From a virus: a DNA stretch of 34,252 bases. Positions within the stretch are counted from its first letter, which is position 1, and every line of letters begins with the position of its first letter. The translations under genes were made by a program, and so were the position numbers. Below the pieces are notes generated by a model. It worked only from the letters and a program-made list of their open reading frames with translations. It did not search any database and was not told where the DNA came from. Below, in pieces: positions 22,355 through 30,718 of the stretch. The DNA lies in IMG/VR virus record IMGVR_UViG_3300029787_000172, positions 1 through 34,252 of that record, one strand, 5' to 3'.

Positions 22355-23605
22355 ATGGCCTGGAATGGTAGCGGAGCGTTTAGTCGTACAAACGGGACTC
22401 ACACAGGATCGACAGTGTGGACCCAGGACAAGGACGCGGGAACCAAGATTGTATCGAATAGGCATGATACCCATGACCAAGACCTGAGTGATGGCATCAA
22501 CGCCTGTATCGCTAAAAACGGCGAGAACTACATGACGGGTGCGCTTGACCTCAACGGTCAGGTGATAGAGTTGGACGCCGATGCGGATACAAAAATCGGG
22601 GCAACGGCTGACGATAGAATTGACATCACTGTTGGCAACTCAATTACGGAGCGGATTGGACACGATTCCACGAACTCTAGTGCCTTTCACCTTGTTGCCC
22701 CAGCGGCTTTGACGGCGCAAGCGAACACGGCTTATGCACACGTTAATGTGGCCCCTGCGGGGGCCGTTACAGTGCCATCAGGCACCACGGCGGTGGTTTC
22801 CTCCCTGGAGGTAAACGAACCCAATATAACGGCCACAGGGACCGTCACAGCGGCGGCGTCTTTGTATGTGTCTGGCGCACCGTCTGAGGGGTCAAGCAAT
22901 TATGCCCTGTGGGTCGATGCGGGGAATGTGAAGTTTGATGCCGACCTGACGTTAGGGGCTGGTGCAGAGGCCGACGTAAAAATAGTTTATGACGGCAATG
23001 CAAAAGACTTCTATGTAGGTTTGGATGATAGTGCCGACAAGCTGGTGGTCGGGGTTGGTTCGACCGTAGGCACAAACGCCATAATGACCCTGGACGATGA
23101 TTCTGTGACGATAGGTGACGGGGCAGAAGTTGACACCAAGGTCGTATTTGATGGGAACGCTCAAGACTTTTACATAGGGCTGGACGATTCCGCTGATGAT
23201 CTTGTATTTGGTCAGGGGTCAACGGTCGGCACCAATGTGGCGTTTGCGATTGATGAGAACCAGCTAACCAACTTCAGCCATGCGGCGATTGGGTCTACAC
23301 AAACGGCCTCAATCTCTGGAAGCACGGTCCTCGATTTCCAGACTTACCAGAACTTCATCTTGACGTTTGGCGGTGCGGTTACTCTTGCCAACCCTTCAAC
23401 GGAAGCGGTGGGACAGTCTGGGTTTATTATAATTATCCAAGACGGGACCGGGGGCAGAACTCTCGCTATCGGAACCGATTACGAGACAGCGGGAGGGGCG
23501 GGGCTAACAATTTCCACGGCAGCTAATGCGGTTGATGTTGTGCCGTATGTGGTAAAAGCAGACGCATCCATTCAGTTGGGTGCCGCTCAGTTGGCGTTCG
23601 CATAA
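22355..23605 (+). CDS. Tail fibre/virion fibre protein with internal repeats
   Basis: A 416-residue protein. The N-terminus 'MAWNGSGAFSRTNGTHTGS' then 'NRHDTHDQDLSDGINACIAK' is the usual start of podoviral fibre proteins that dock to the tail. From about residue 200 there are two copies of a roughly 50-residue unit: 'DVKIVYDGNAKDFYVGLDDS' and 'DTKVVFDGNAQDFYIGLDDS', each followed by 'STVGTN'. The C-terminus is strand-rich. Most likely the adhesin shaft or a fibre connecting to the larger protein downstream. ATG 22,355 follows an AACGGAG ribosome site. Confidence 0.75.
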   Translation: MAWNGSGAFSRTNGTHTGSTVWTQDKDAGTKIVSNRHDTHDQDLSDGINACIAKNGENYMTGALDLNGQVIELDADADTKIGATADDRIDITVGNSITERIGHDSTNSSAFHLVAPAALTAQANTAYAHVNVAPAGAVTVPSGTTAVVSSLEVNEPNITATGTVTAAASLYVSGAPSEGSSNYALWVDAGNVKFDADLTLGAGAEADVKIVYDGNAKDFYVGLDDSADKLVVGVGSTVGTNAIMTLDDDSVTIGDGAEVDTKVVFDGNAQDFYIGLDDSADDLVFGQGSTVGTNVAFAIDENQLTNFSHAAIGSTQTASISGSTVLDFQTYQNFILTFGGAVTLANPSTEAVGQSGFIIIIQDGTGGRTLAIGTDYETAGGAGLTISTAANAVDVVPYVVKADASIQLGAAQLAFA

Positions 23606-26148
23606 TGCCTATATGGTCACCAGCGTTTTTCGGGTCCGGTGCGGGATCAACGGGGTATGTTGTCGAGGACGCTATCTGGCTGGATGGGTCGGCTGACTAT
23701 CTAAGCAAAGCTGTATCAACAACGCAAAGCTCAACAACTGCGTGGTCACTTTCTATGTGGTTGAAAGTTGACACTAAAAATGCGTCACGTCCTATTTGGT
23801 CGACACCCTCCAACCTCACGATGGGGGCATTGCAATCATCTGGAGAGGGTTATCAAGATAAAATTCGTTTCTATGGAGACAATTTAGATACCCGCACCGA
23901 CGCCGTTTTCAGAGACCCGTCAGGTTGGTTTAACGTAGTGTGGGTATGGGATTCTGCAAACGGAACTCAAGCGTCCCGAGCTAGAACTTATATTAACGGC
24001 TCAGAAGCGTCTACGACAGGGACAAAATCCGTAACTTCAAGCCAAGCCACTGACTTTATGAACACAGGTCAAACCACGGACCTATTCAAGCAAACTGGAG
24101 CATCGCTTTATTACTCAGGATACGCCGCTGAAATCATATTTGTGGACGGTGTAGCTTCGACGGATTGCAGTCAATTTGGGGAGCTAAACGATGCCGGTGT
24201 ATGGGTTCCTGTTAATCCTTCTGGATTGACCTATGGAAATAACGGTTTTCTGCTTCAGTTTAAGCAAACCGGCAGCGGCCAAGATGCAAGCGGTATTGGT
24301 GCCGACACCTCTGGAAAAGGTAATCATTTTGCGGTAGGTGGTGGGGCAATACAGACTAATCAAGTCACCGACACGCCGACTGACTCTGATGACACTGGGA
24401 ACCACTGGACTTTAAATCCACTCCAATCCAATAACACCCTAACAAATGGGAATCTCGCATTCACTGGTCCGACCAATTATTCAAATTATTCAACTGCGCC
24501 AGCATTGCCTATGACGGGAAAGTGGTACTGGGAGATCAAAGCTGTTGGTTCTGCTCCGATTACATCTAGCGCGAACTGGGATACCTATGTTGGTGTTTTG
24601 CGAACAGATGTAGCTATTCCCTCTGGATCACAAAACTCTAACGCAAACCTTTGGGTTTGGGGAAATATGGCAAAAGACGGAAGTGGAGCCAATGGACAAA
24701 AACACAACAATAGTAGCGTTAGTTTTGTCCCCGCTGTAAACTTTGGCAATAACAGTATTATGATGATTGCCGTTGATATGGATGACTCAAAGATTTACTT
24801 TGGGAATGACGGCACTTGGGCTGGATCAGCAGACCCCGCCGCAGGAAGCAACCCTGCGTTTACTAGCTCTGATAGCAGTTTTGGCTCGCACCAAGTCATG
24901 CCATATCAAACTCTGTATGCGGACAGTGCCACATATAATTTCGGAGCTACCGCATTCGCTCATACTCCGCCTACTGGCTTCAAAGCCCTCAACACCGCCC
25001 AGCTCCCGGCTCCGACTGTTGCAGACCCAAGTGCGTATTTTGGTATTTTAACGTGGCAAGGAAACGGCACCGATGACACGATTATTCGTGACGGTGAAAC
25101 TGTTGATGGTGTAGCTGTTGGAGGCGCATTGAAAGACAAGGGTGGTACTGGAACACGTTGGACTCCAGATTTTTCTTGGATTAAGAACAGAGCGGATAGT
25201 TCTACAAGTTGGGTCGTTTCAGATGTAGTTAGAGGCGTAACAAAAAATCTTGCTACAGATACCGATGCCGATGAAGACGATGCAACTCGAACTACTGACT
25301 TTGTAGCTGGAGGAATTGAGGTAGGAAACTCTAACTTTTCAAATAAAGATGGTAAGAAAACGGTTGGTTACTTTTTAAAAGCTGGTGGCTCCCCATCAGA
25401 CAATACCAATGGTAGTATTACAAGCAGTGTCAGTGTAGCAGATCATGGTGGTTTTAGCATTGGAACGTACACAGGAAACACAACTACAAGTACCACAAAA
25501 ACAGTAGGTCACGGACTATCTCGCAAGCCGTCTTGGGTAATTTGCAAGATGAGGAGTGGAAGTGGACTTCAAACTTGGACAGTGTGGCAAGAAGATATTT
25601 TTGCTGGAGCAAGTAATGAATATATAATTTTAAACTTAGCTAATGCTAAAACAAACGGTGCGTCATTTAGTAGTACGGCACCTTCATCTACTGTATTTAC
25701 TGTAGGTAATGATGCAACAAACCAAAATGGAGACACCTTTGTTTTCTATGCTTTTGCTAAAACGCCGGGGCTAATAGCAAGCGGCTCTTATACAGGCAAC
25801 GGCGTTGCCGACGGGCCATATGTTGTTGTAGACGATGGGGCATCTGGATTTTTGCCAGCATTCGTAATGTTTAAAAATATTAATGCGGGGCAGTCTTGGG
25901 AGATTCACGATTTAGGCAGAGAGCCATACAATATTACTCCCGAAGGAACTTTTGCTGGACGATTGCAACCAGATACAGATTCAGCCGAAAGTACAACATT
26001 TGTCCTTCAAAAACACGCTAACGGTTTTAAAATTGTAACTGGAGGAGCATCTACAAATGGTGGCGGTAATAAATTTATTTATCTAGCATTTGCCGAGAAT
26101 CCATTTGGTGGCGGTGGCGACGGTGTAGCGCAAGCAAAGGCGCTGTGA
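23605..26148 (+). CDS. Large receptor-binding fibre: LamG/ConA-like, SPRY and DUF7483-like regions
   Basis: An 847-residue protein, the largest here. Residues about 24-180 resemble a LamG/concanavalin fold ('IWLDGSADYLSKAVSTTQSS', 'WSLSMWLKVD', 'AEIIFVDGVAS'). Residues about 275-465 resemble SPRY ('GKWYWEIKAVG', 'IAVDMDDSKIYFGNDGTW', 'YQTLYADSATYNFGA'). From about 473 the sequence follows the marine-phage DUF7483 pattern ('YFGILTWQGNGTD', 'PDFSWIKNRADSSTSW', 'HGLSRKPSWVICKMR', 'KFIYLAFAENPFGG'). Carbohydrate- or protein-binding modules in this order indicate host recognition. The 25,200-26,100 part looks more AT-rich than its neighbours, as fibre tips often are after exchange. Confidence 0.8.
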   Translation: MPIWSPAFFGSGAGSTGYVVEDAIWLDGSADYLSKAVSTTQSSTTAWSLSMWLKVDTKNASRPIWSTPSNLTMGALQSSGEGYQDKIRFYGDNLDTRTDAVFRDPSGWFNVVWVWDSANGTQASRARTYINGSEASTTGTKSVTSSQATDFMNTGQTTDLFKQTGASLYYSGYAAEIIFVDGVASTDCSQFGELNDAGVWVPVNPSGLTYGNNGFLLQFKQTGSGQDASGIGADTSGKGNHFAVGGGAIQTNQVTDTPTDSDDTGNHWTLNPLQSNNTLTNGNLAFTGPTNYSNYSTAPALPMTGKWYWEIKAVGSAPITSSANWDTYVGVLRTDVAIPSGSQNSNANLWVWGNMAKDGSGANGQKHNNSSVSFVPAVNFGNNSIMMIAVDMDDSKIYFGNDGTWAGSADPAAGSNPAFTSSDSSFGSHQVMPYQTLYADSATYNFGATAFAHTPPTGFKALNTAQLPAPTVADPSAYFGILTWQGNGTDDTIIRDGETVDGVAVGGALKDKGGTGTRWTPDFSWIKNRADSSTSWVVSDVVRGVTKNLATDTDADEDDATRTTDFVAGGIEVGNSNFSNKDGKKTVGYFLKAGGSPSDNTNGSITSSVSVADHGGFSIGTYTGNTTTSTTKTVGHGLSRKPSWVICKMRSGSGLQTWTVWQEDIFAGASNEYIILNLANAKTNGASFSSTAPSSTVFTVGNDATNQNGDTFVFYAFAKTPGLIASGSYTGNGVADGPYVVVDDGASGFLPAFVMFKNINAGQSWEIHDLGREPYNITPEGTFAGRLQPDTDSAESTTFVLQKHANGFKIVTGGASTNGGGNKFIYLAFAENPFGGGGDGVAQAKAL

Positions 26149-26155
26149 TAAGAAC

Positions 26156-26272
26156 ATGGCTCAAAAAGTAGCGACTAAGGTTGAGAGAAAGACAATTCGC
26201 CGTAGAAGTAAGCCTGTTTATCTTCGGCACCGAAAGAAGCTGGGTCCAAAGTCGCATATGCGCGTAAGATAG
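26156..26272 (+). CDS. 38-residue hyperbasic protein
   Basis: ATG 26,156 to TAG 26,270-26,272, in the short gap after the fibre gene. About 17 of 38 residues are Lys, Arg or His (VERKTIRRRSKPVYLRHRKK). It resembles the basic peptides at 13,050 and 13,758 in composition. The ribosome site is weak (GATAAGAAC), so expression is less certain. Role unknown; nucleic-acid binding is plausible. Confidence 0.5.
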   Translation: MAQKVATKVERKTIRRRSKPVYLRHRKKLGPKSHMRVR

Positions 26273-26288
26273 AGATTGGAGACGGAAG

Positions 26289-26870
26289 ATGACTTCTATT
26301 TTTAAAGTGGGCGACCAGACAATCCGGCCCGGGCGAGCGTGGAGGGATTCCAATGGGACGCTCCAGCCTAAGAACTGGAATATTTGGTCTGAAGACGAAA
26401 AGAAGGCGGCGGGTATTTCTGAGGTTGTAATGCAGCCGTTTCCTGACCAGAGGCTTTATTCATCTTCGCACAATGCGGACGGCAGCGTAAACTCAACAGC
26501 TAACTCATTAACTGATGTGAATCAAGTTGATGAAGACGGAAAAATTATTCTTGATAGAAACGGCAATCAGCTTGTAACGCTTGGAGTCAAAAGCAACCTC
26601 AAGAGTGAAGTCAAAAGGCAACAGGCATCTCTCCTCGCTCAAACCGATTGGGCCATCGTGCGAAAAGCGGACAAGGGAACGGCTGTACCATCTAACATCC
26701 AAACATGGCGTGACGCTATTCGCACCAAGGCCACCGAAATGGAAACGGCCATTGATAACGCTGCGGACACCGACGCGGTTGAGGCGTTGTTTCTTAAGTA
26801 CACAACGGACAGTGACGGCAAGACTACCAAGTCTGGTATTCTGTACGATTGGCCCGAATTAGGCTCTTGA
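26289..26870 (+). CDS. Fibre-associated/assembly protein
   Basis: A 193-residue protein after the fibre genes. It starts 'SIFKVGDQTIRPGRAWRDSN' and contains 'QASLLAQTDWAIVRKADKGT' then 'AVPSNIQTWRDAIRTKATEM', a pattern ('L..TDW.v.R....g..vP..i..wR..iR') seen in tail-fibre assembly chaperones and DUF4376-type phage proteins. It probably helps folding or attachment of the upstream fibre. A GGAGACGGAAG ribosome site precedes the ATG. Confidence 0.6.
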   Translation: MTSIFKVGDQTIRPGRAWRDSNGTLQPKNWNIWSEDEKKAAGISEVVMQPFPDQRLYSSSHNADGSVNSTANSLTDVNQVDEDGKIILDRNGNQLVTLGVKSNLKSEVKRQQASLLAQTDWAIVRKADKGTAVPSNIQTWRDAIRTKATEMETAIDNAADTDAVEALFLKYTTDSDGKTTKSGILYDWPELGS

Positions 26871-26901
26871 TAATGCGTGGCCTAATTAAGGTAGGTGTGA
26901 A

Positions 26902-27438
26902 ATCGACCCCCTGACCATTGCGGCTGCCATAGGAGCCACGAAAACGCTCTTACGCTCCGCCCGTGGAGTGCAAGAGATTATGCACTCCGTCGATGGAATC
27001 CTGCACGCAAAGGATCAGCACGATCAGAATAAAGATCGTCAGCCCGGCAGTTCTATAGGCGCGAAGAACAAAAGCATATTGCAAAAACGCGCCAAGGATG
27101 ATGGCGGCGACGAAAGCATCAGCGCGGCGGCATCTGCTATAATTGAAAAAAAGCAATTAGATCAACAACTTAGCGACCTCAAAGACGAGATTAATCGCAA
27201 GTGGCCGTCTAAGCCGGGTGAAAAAAGCACCTGGGATCAAATTCTAGCTGAACGTGAAAAGCGCATCGCGGAAAAGAAGGAACGTGAAAAGCGCGAAAAG
27301 ATTGAGGCTGAAGAACGCGCAGAACGACGAAAGGCAATGCTGATTGAAGTGGCTAAAGGACTTGCCGTAGCCGCCGTTGCTGGTGGTATTGGTTGGTTTC
27401 TCTGGTGGGCATACACAAGCGGACCAGCGGTGCAGTAA
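26902..27438 (+). CDS. Membrane-anchored lysis-region protein; start uncertain (AUC or GTG)
   Basis: The first standard start in frame is GTG 26,968 (156 residues). The in-frame codons upstream encode 'IDPLTIAAAIGATKTLLRSA', matching the N-terminus of a phage family that begins MxDPxTIA..., and GGTAGGTG lies 4 bases before an ATC at 26,902. I therefore extend the gene to 26,902 (178 residues) with a non-standard AUC start, or else a one-base loss in AAA at 26,900-26,902 has displaced a GTG start. The body is charged coiled coil ('AEREKRIAEKKEREKREKIE') ending in one membrane helix (KGLAVAAVAGGIGWFLWWAY). Role unknown; probably lysis or membrane related. Confidence 0.55.
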   Translation: MDPLTIAAAIGATKTLLRSARGVQEIMHSVDGILHAKDQHDQNKDRQPGSSIGAKNKSILQKRAKDDGGDESISAAASAIIEKKQLDQQLSDLKDEINRKWPSKPGEKSTWDQILAEREKRIAEKKEREKREKIEAEERAERRKAMLIEVAKGLAVAAVAGGIGWFLWWAYTSGPAVQ

Positions 27439-27785
27439 TGGATTTGAAACTTGTGGCTCAGGGTGCCATCATGCTGGCAGGGATTGCGGGGGGATACGCT
27501 GTAGTGAAACAACAGCTAACTCGCGTGATTTCTGATTTGGATAAGCATATTAAATCGGCTGATGAAAAATCTGAAAAGTTTGATTCTCGTTTGGACAACG
27601 CTGAACAAGAGCGCGGAAAGATTGCCAATCAGGTTTTAACGCTGAAATCCATAAATTCCCCGACTGAGTTAAAGTCTCTTAATAGAGAGCTAGAGGGGCT
27701 TAACAAAGACGTGAAGTGGCTGACCAAGCAGCTTGACCATTTAACAAAAATGCACCAAGGCAAGCACCCACCTGTTGGAGAATAA
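27438..27785 (+). CDS. Membrane-anchored coiled-coil protein (i-spanin-like position)
   Basis: A 115-residue protein; ATG 27,438 overlaps the previous TAA. An N-terminal membrane helix (LVAQGAIMLAGIAGGYAVVK) is followed by a long coiled coil ('SDLDKHIKSADEKSEKFDSR', 'LNRELEGLNKDVKWLTKQLD'). This topology, followed downstream by lipoproteins, is what inner-membrane spanins look like. The same topology also fits other phage membrane proteins, so the spanin call is tentative. Confidence 0.55.
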   Translation: MDLKLVAQGAIMLAGIAGGYAVVKQQLTRVISDLDKHIKSADEKSEKFDSRLDNAEQERGKIANQVLTLKSINSPTELKSLNRELEGLNKDVKWLTKQLDHLTKMHQGKHPPVGE

Positions 27786-27786
27786 A

Positions 27787-27945
27787 ATGGAAGCCAAAGA
27801 CCTTGTGACCGTGGCTCCCGGCGGCGTGGCTGTTGCCGCAAGCTGGCTAGGATTAGTCGAGACGGGATTGTCCATTCTGTTGCTGCTTGCCAGCTTGGGT
27901 TTCTTAGCGTGGCGCTGGCGGCGAGCATTGAAAGAGAAAGCGTAA
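27787..27945 (+). CDS. 52-residue single-span membrane protein (holin-like)
   Basis: ATG 27,787 to TAA 27,943-27,945, coupled by TAATG to the lipoprotein gene. The sequence has a Gly/Ala/Val-rich amphipathic N-terminal half (PGGVAVAASWLGLV), a strong hydrophobic helix (TGLSILLLLASLGFLAWRW) and a basic tail 'RRALKEKA'. Size, positive C-terminus and place in the lysis region fit a small pinholin or holin, but it may also be an accessory membrane protein. Confidence 0.55.
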   Translation: MEAKDLVTVAPGGVAVAASWLGLVETGLSILLLLASLGFLAWRWRRALKEKA

Positions 27946-28310
27946 TGGTAAGAGTAGCGGTTCTGGCCTTTGCTTTCTTTTTGGCGGCTTGTCAAACGGA
28001 TCAAGCAGTGCATCCGACAGATTTAATGCGGTCTCAAGCCGACCTTGTGAGGCAAGAAATGGAGCTAGACCCACCACTTGATATGCTTCCCCATTGTGAT
28101 ATTCACGTTAGAATTGAAGACATGCTGGAACACAAATTTAAAGAACAACCGCTGTTAGCTGGCGGCTATTTAGACGGTTCGGTCATGCAGCTTCACGCTG
28201 GGCCAAACGGCGCGTGGAGTTTGTCAAGAGAGGTCGGACCCATTACTTGCATCCTTGCGACAGGCTACGGTTTGCAAATTATCGACTCGCCATCATCACC
28301 GGCAATTTAA
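27945..28310 (+). CDS. Lipoprotein of the lysis region (121 residues)
   Basis: Signal peptide VRVAVLAFAFFLAAC with lipobox LAAC, Cys at residue 16, so it should be exported and lipidated. The mature 106 residues include two further Cys (in 'LPHCDIHV' and 'GPITCILA') that could form a disulfide. It is longer than typical o-spanins and could be an outer-membrane spanin or a superinfection-exclusion lipoprotein. It is followed by a second, tiny lipoprotein. Confidence 0.65.
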   Translation: MVRVAVLAFAFFLAACQTDQAVHPTDLMRSQADLVRQEMELDPPLDMLPHCDIHVRIEDMLEHKFKEQPLLAGGYLDGSVMQLHAGPNGAWSLSREVGPITCILATGYGLQIIDSPSSPAI

Positions 28311-28321
28311 GGAAGAGGCCA

Positions 28322-28402
28322 ATGCGCTATCTGAGCTTGTTGGCAATCCTTGTTATACTGGGAGCCTGTAAATGGCACATCCCTGTTGATTTCGGCTATT
28401 AG
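28322..28402 (+). CDS. 26-residue micro-lipoprotein
   Basis: ATG 28,322 follows GGAAGAGG. The peptide MRYLSLLAILVILGAC is a near-ideal lipoprotein signal with lipobox LGAC, leaving a mature part of only 11 residues beginning CKWHIPVDFGY. The size resembles entericidin-like or very short o-spanin lipoproteins. It ends 11 bases before the next gene, and the strong AGGAGG ribosome site of that gene overlaps its stop region. Confidence 0.65.
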   Translation: MRYLSLLAILVILGACKWHIPVDFGY

Positions 28403-28413
28403 AGGAGGCGGCT

Positions 28414-28854
28414 ATACTTACATTAATTAGCAGCGTTCTGGGCTTTGGTACGAGTTTTCTCCCCAAGGTATTAGGCTTCTTTGAGGAGAAGCGCGACCAA
28501 GCCCATGAACTTGCCATGATGGACAAGCAGACAGAACAAGCCATCCAGCTTGGCAATATTAAATTGCAGCATATGGACATTGAAGCGGACATTCGGGAGA
28601 CTGAAACGCTTCATAAGGAACACGCCACCATTACAAGAAAGTCATCTCAATGGTGTGTAAACCTTAGTGCGTCTGTCAGGCCGGTAATCACATATTGCGT
28701 GTTTTTTTCCTACTTTACATTGGTTCTGTTGTTGGCATTTGGTTACATCGACAACGCAATGTTTTCTTTGTTGTGGGCCGCTGATGGAATGGCCCCTCTA
28801 TTTGCCGGAATCGTAAGTTTTTGGTTTGGCTCCAGAACCTTTAATAGAAAATGA
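28414..28854 (+). CDS. Holin-like membrane protein with an apparent AUA start
   Basis: The first ATG in frame is at 28,516, but in-frame sequence upstream encodes 'LTLISSVLGFGTSFLPKVLG', the expected N-terminus of this holin-type family. A perfect AGGAGG (28,403-28,408) lies 5 bases before ATA 28,414. I therefore place the start at that ATA (146 residues). Two membrane helices follow ('VITYCVFFSYFTLVLLLAFG' and 'LLWAADGMAPLFAGIVSFWF'), with a charged helical region before them. The family resembles 3TM/GTA-type holins. It overlaps the endolysin start (ATGA), as holin genes often do. Confidence 0.65.
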   Translation: MLTLISSVLGFGTSFLPKVLGFFEEKRDQAHELAMMDKQTEQAIQLGNIKLQHMDIEADIRETETLHKEHATITRKSSQWCVNLSASVRPVITYCVFFSYFTLVLLLAFGYIDNAMFSLLWAADGMAPLFAGIVSFWFGSRTFNRK

Positions 28855-29345
28855 CGTTCTTTGAGTCGCTTTTAGAGAAACACGACCCTTCCTGGGACGG
28901 CCACATTAATGAGGCTGGATTGGAAATCGTGCGTCGATTTGAATCATGGGTTCCAACGCCGTACCGTTGCCCGGCGGGACGCTGGACAATTGGTTACGGG
29001 GCAACATGGGATATGGAAGGAAATCCTGTTGGCCCTGATCACCCCGCTCTTACTAAGGACGAGGGTGAGCTTCTCTTGCGAAAAGAAATCACGCACGTTG
29101 AGAAAGGAATTAGACGCCTTATCAAAGCGGAGCTAACTGAGAATATGTTTTCCGCTCTGTGCAGTTTCGCCTTTAACGTAGGCACGGGCAATCTGCAAAG
29201 GTCGACCCTCCGCATGAAATTAAATCGGGGGCAGTATGAAGACGCGGCTGACGAGTTCCCAAAATGGAGACGGGCGGCTGGCCGAATCCTCAAGGGATTG
29301 GTTCGCCGCCGCGCCTCAGAACGAGCCTTGTTCCTAGCCGAATGA
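28851..29345 (+). CDS. Endolysin, GH24 (T4/P22-type lysozyme)
   Basis: A 164-residue muramidase. 'FESWVPTPYRCPAGRWTIGYG' gives the catalytic triad spacing E31-x8-C40-x5-T46; Cys in the middle position, instead of Asp, is a known GH24 variant. 'NMFSALCSFAFNVGTGNLQR' and 'FPKWRRAAGRILKGLVRRRA' are the usual later motifs. No signal peptide, so it needs the holin for export. The last gene of the rightward unit; its stop touches the stop of the leftward unit. Confidence 0.92.
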   Translation: MTFFESLLEKHDPSWDGHINEAGLEIVRRFESWVPTPYRCPAGRWTIGYGATWDMEGNPVGPDHPALTKDEGELLLRKEITHVEKGIRRLIKAELTENMFSALCSFAFNVGTGNLQRSTLRMKLNRGQYEDAADEFPKWRRAAGRILKGLVRRRASERALFLAE

Positions 29346-29513
29346 TTAGCCTGACTCTTTGGCCTGTTTTCTCACCAGCTTGGCGGCGTGGTTTCTAAGC
29401 GACTGCTTGGCCTCTTTGGTGTCAGGGATATAGACGCACTCCTTACGCAATCCCTTCTCTTTCTGACGGTTGTAGTATGCGGCCTGTTTCTCAGGGTTTG
29501 ATAGGGCTGGCAT
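29346..29513 (-). CDS. Small ribbon-helix-helix-like protein (55 residues)
   Basis: ATG 29,513-29,511 overlaps the upstream stop as TAATG and the frame ends at TAA 29,348-29,346, directly abutting the endolysin stop. The sequence 'NPEKQAAYYNRQKEKGLRKE' then 'CVYIPDTKEAKQSLRNHAAK' has a basic helix, a strand 'KECVYIP' and a helix, as in short ribbon-helix-helix or phage regulator proteins. It is the last gene of the leftward unit. The DNA-binding role is inferred. Confidence 0.6.
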   Translation of the reverse strand: MPALSNPEKQAAYYNRQKEKGLRKECVYIPDTKEAKQSLRNHAAKLVRKQAKESG

Positions 29514-30709
29514 TAGTGGACACTCCGATGTTGCAGTCTGTAATCTTTGGTTATTACGCCTAGCTTTGGGTCGCCGCGCAAATGCGCGTTAATCCATACC
29601 CGCCGACCATCTTGATATTTTCGCCAATGGCCGCGCACTGAGTGTTGCCGCCGCGAACTTTCATTCATGGAGCTAAACCCTTTAGGAAGGATTGTGATCC
29701 CCTGCCATTTTGGAAGATCAATGGCTAGTTCTATGTGAGCATTACCTTTGCGGAACTTGCCAAATTTGTATCGGCGGCTTGCGCTTTCGCGGGGCGTTTT
29801 AATAATCCAATCGAAATTCAGCAACCCCATCACGGTAATAAGAAACCGTGAATCACCCCTGGTCATCTCTGTGCCAATATTTTGCATATTTTGAGCAGCG
29901 TTTCTTGACCATTCTTGGTTTGCAGTATCCACAAAAAAGTCGATGCCTGGGCCTTGGACAAGCCTAGTGTGGGTTACAAGGTCATACAGTTCGGCGTCTT
30001 TGTCGCGGTCTAACACGCTATGCGTAGCGCCGTGCCGTTCTGACCAGATGTCGCTGATGGTATTGCGCTGCACCCACCACGCGCCCAGACATTCGGAAGC
30101 CACTTGTATTTCGCTGTTTCGGAAATCGGCTACCATTTCATCTGTCGCGGGGCTGTAAATACCCTCTAGAAATTTCCGATAATGTTCCATTGTGTAGCCG
30201 CTGCCGTCTTGCATTGCGGCAAATTCAATGGATAGCGGACCCACAACGATGTTTTCGTTATCATTGAAATCTATTATTGGCGTGGCAAGATATGCGTCTT
30301 GTTCGTATCCCGTATAATGTCCGTTGTTGAGAAGATACCCGACTCGCGGCGTTAGATTGTCGCGGTCAATATTTGTTTCAAGTCCAAACTCATTGCTCAC
30401 GCGCTCAAGCGTGTCTTGGCGAATTAACTCGTTCCACTCAATCCATACGTTCTCGTGGGGCAATCGGAACAACTTAAACTGATCTATCAAGTCTTGCGCC
30501 GAAGACCGCATGGATGTCTCCATAGCGAAATCCACAAACCTATCGTCTAATACAAATCGCGTGGCTTGTCGGACATCTTGATACAGGCTGGAAGCCCGAC
30601 GTTTAAGACGTGGCGTTCTCAACAAATCGGGGCTTCTAACCACAAGCCCTTTTTTGGGATTGGCGAGGGCCGCAATAGTTTCGTCGGCCAGTGTGAATGT
30701 GTCAGTCAT
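29513..30709 (-). CDS. Large protein of unknown function at the end of the leftward operon
   Basis: A 398-residue protein from ATG 30,709 (a GTG at 30,712 is adjacent; both follow GGGGGGAG). It has 'LADETIAALANPKKGLVVRS' at the start, a middle of mixed helices and strands, and a basic C-terminus 'RQHSVRGHWRKYQDGRRVWI' then 'NAHLRGDPKLGVITKDYRL'. The 'H.vRGHwR......vWI..H.rGd' ending recurs in phage and plasmid proteins without known function and could be a nucleic-acid-binding motif. Size and conservation mark it as a main leftward product rather than filler. No enzyme motif recognised. Confidence 0.6.
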   Translation of the reverse strand: MTDTFTLADETIAALANPKKGLVVRSPDLLRTPRLKRRASSLYQDVRQATRFVLDDRFVDFAMETSMRSSAQDLIDQFKLFRLPHENVWIEWNELIRQDTLERVSNEFGLETNIDRDNLTPRVGYLLNNGHYTGYEQDAYLATPIIDFNDNENIVVGPLSIEFAAMQDGSGYTMEHYRKFLEGIYSPATDEMVADFRNSEIQVASECLGAWWVQRNTISDIWSERHGATHSVLDRDKDAELYDLVTHTRLVQGPGIDFFVDTANQEWSRNAAQNMQNIGTEMTRGDSRFLITVMGLLNFDWIIKTPRESASRRYKFGKFRKGNAHIELAIDLPKWQGITILPKGFSSMNESSRRQHSVRGHWRKYQDGRRVWINAHLRGDPKLGVITKDYRLQHRSVH

Positions 30710-30718
30710 CACTCCCCC

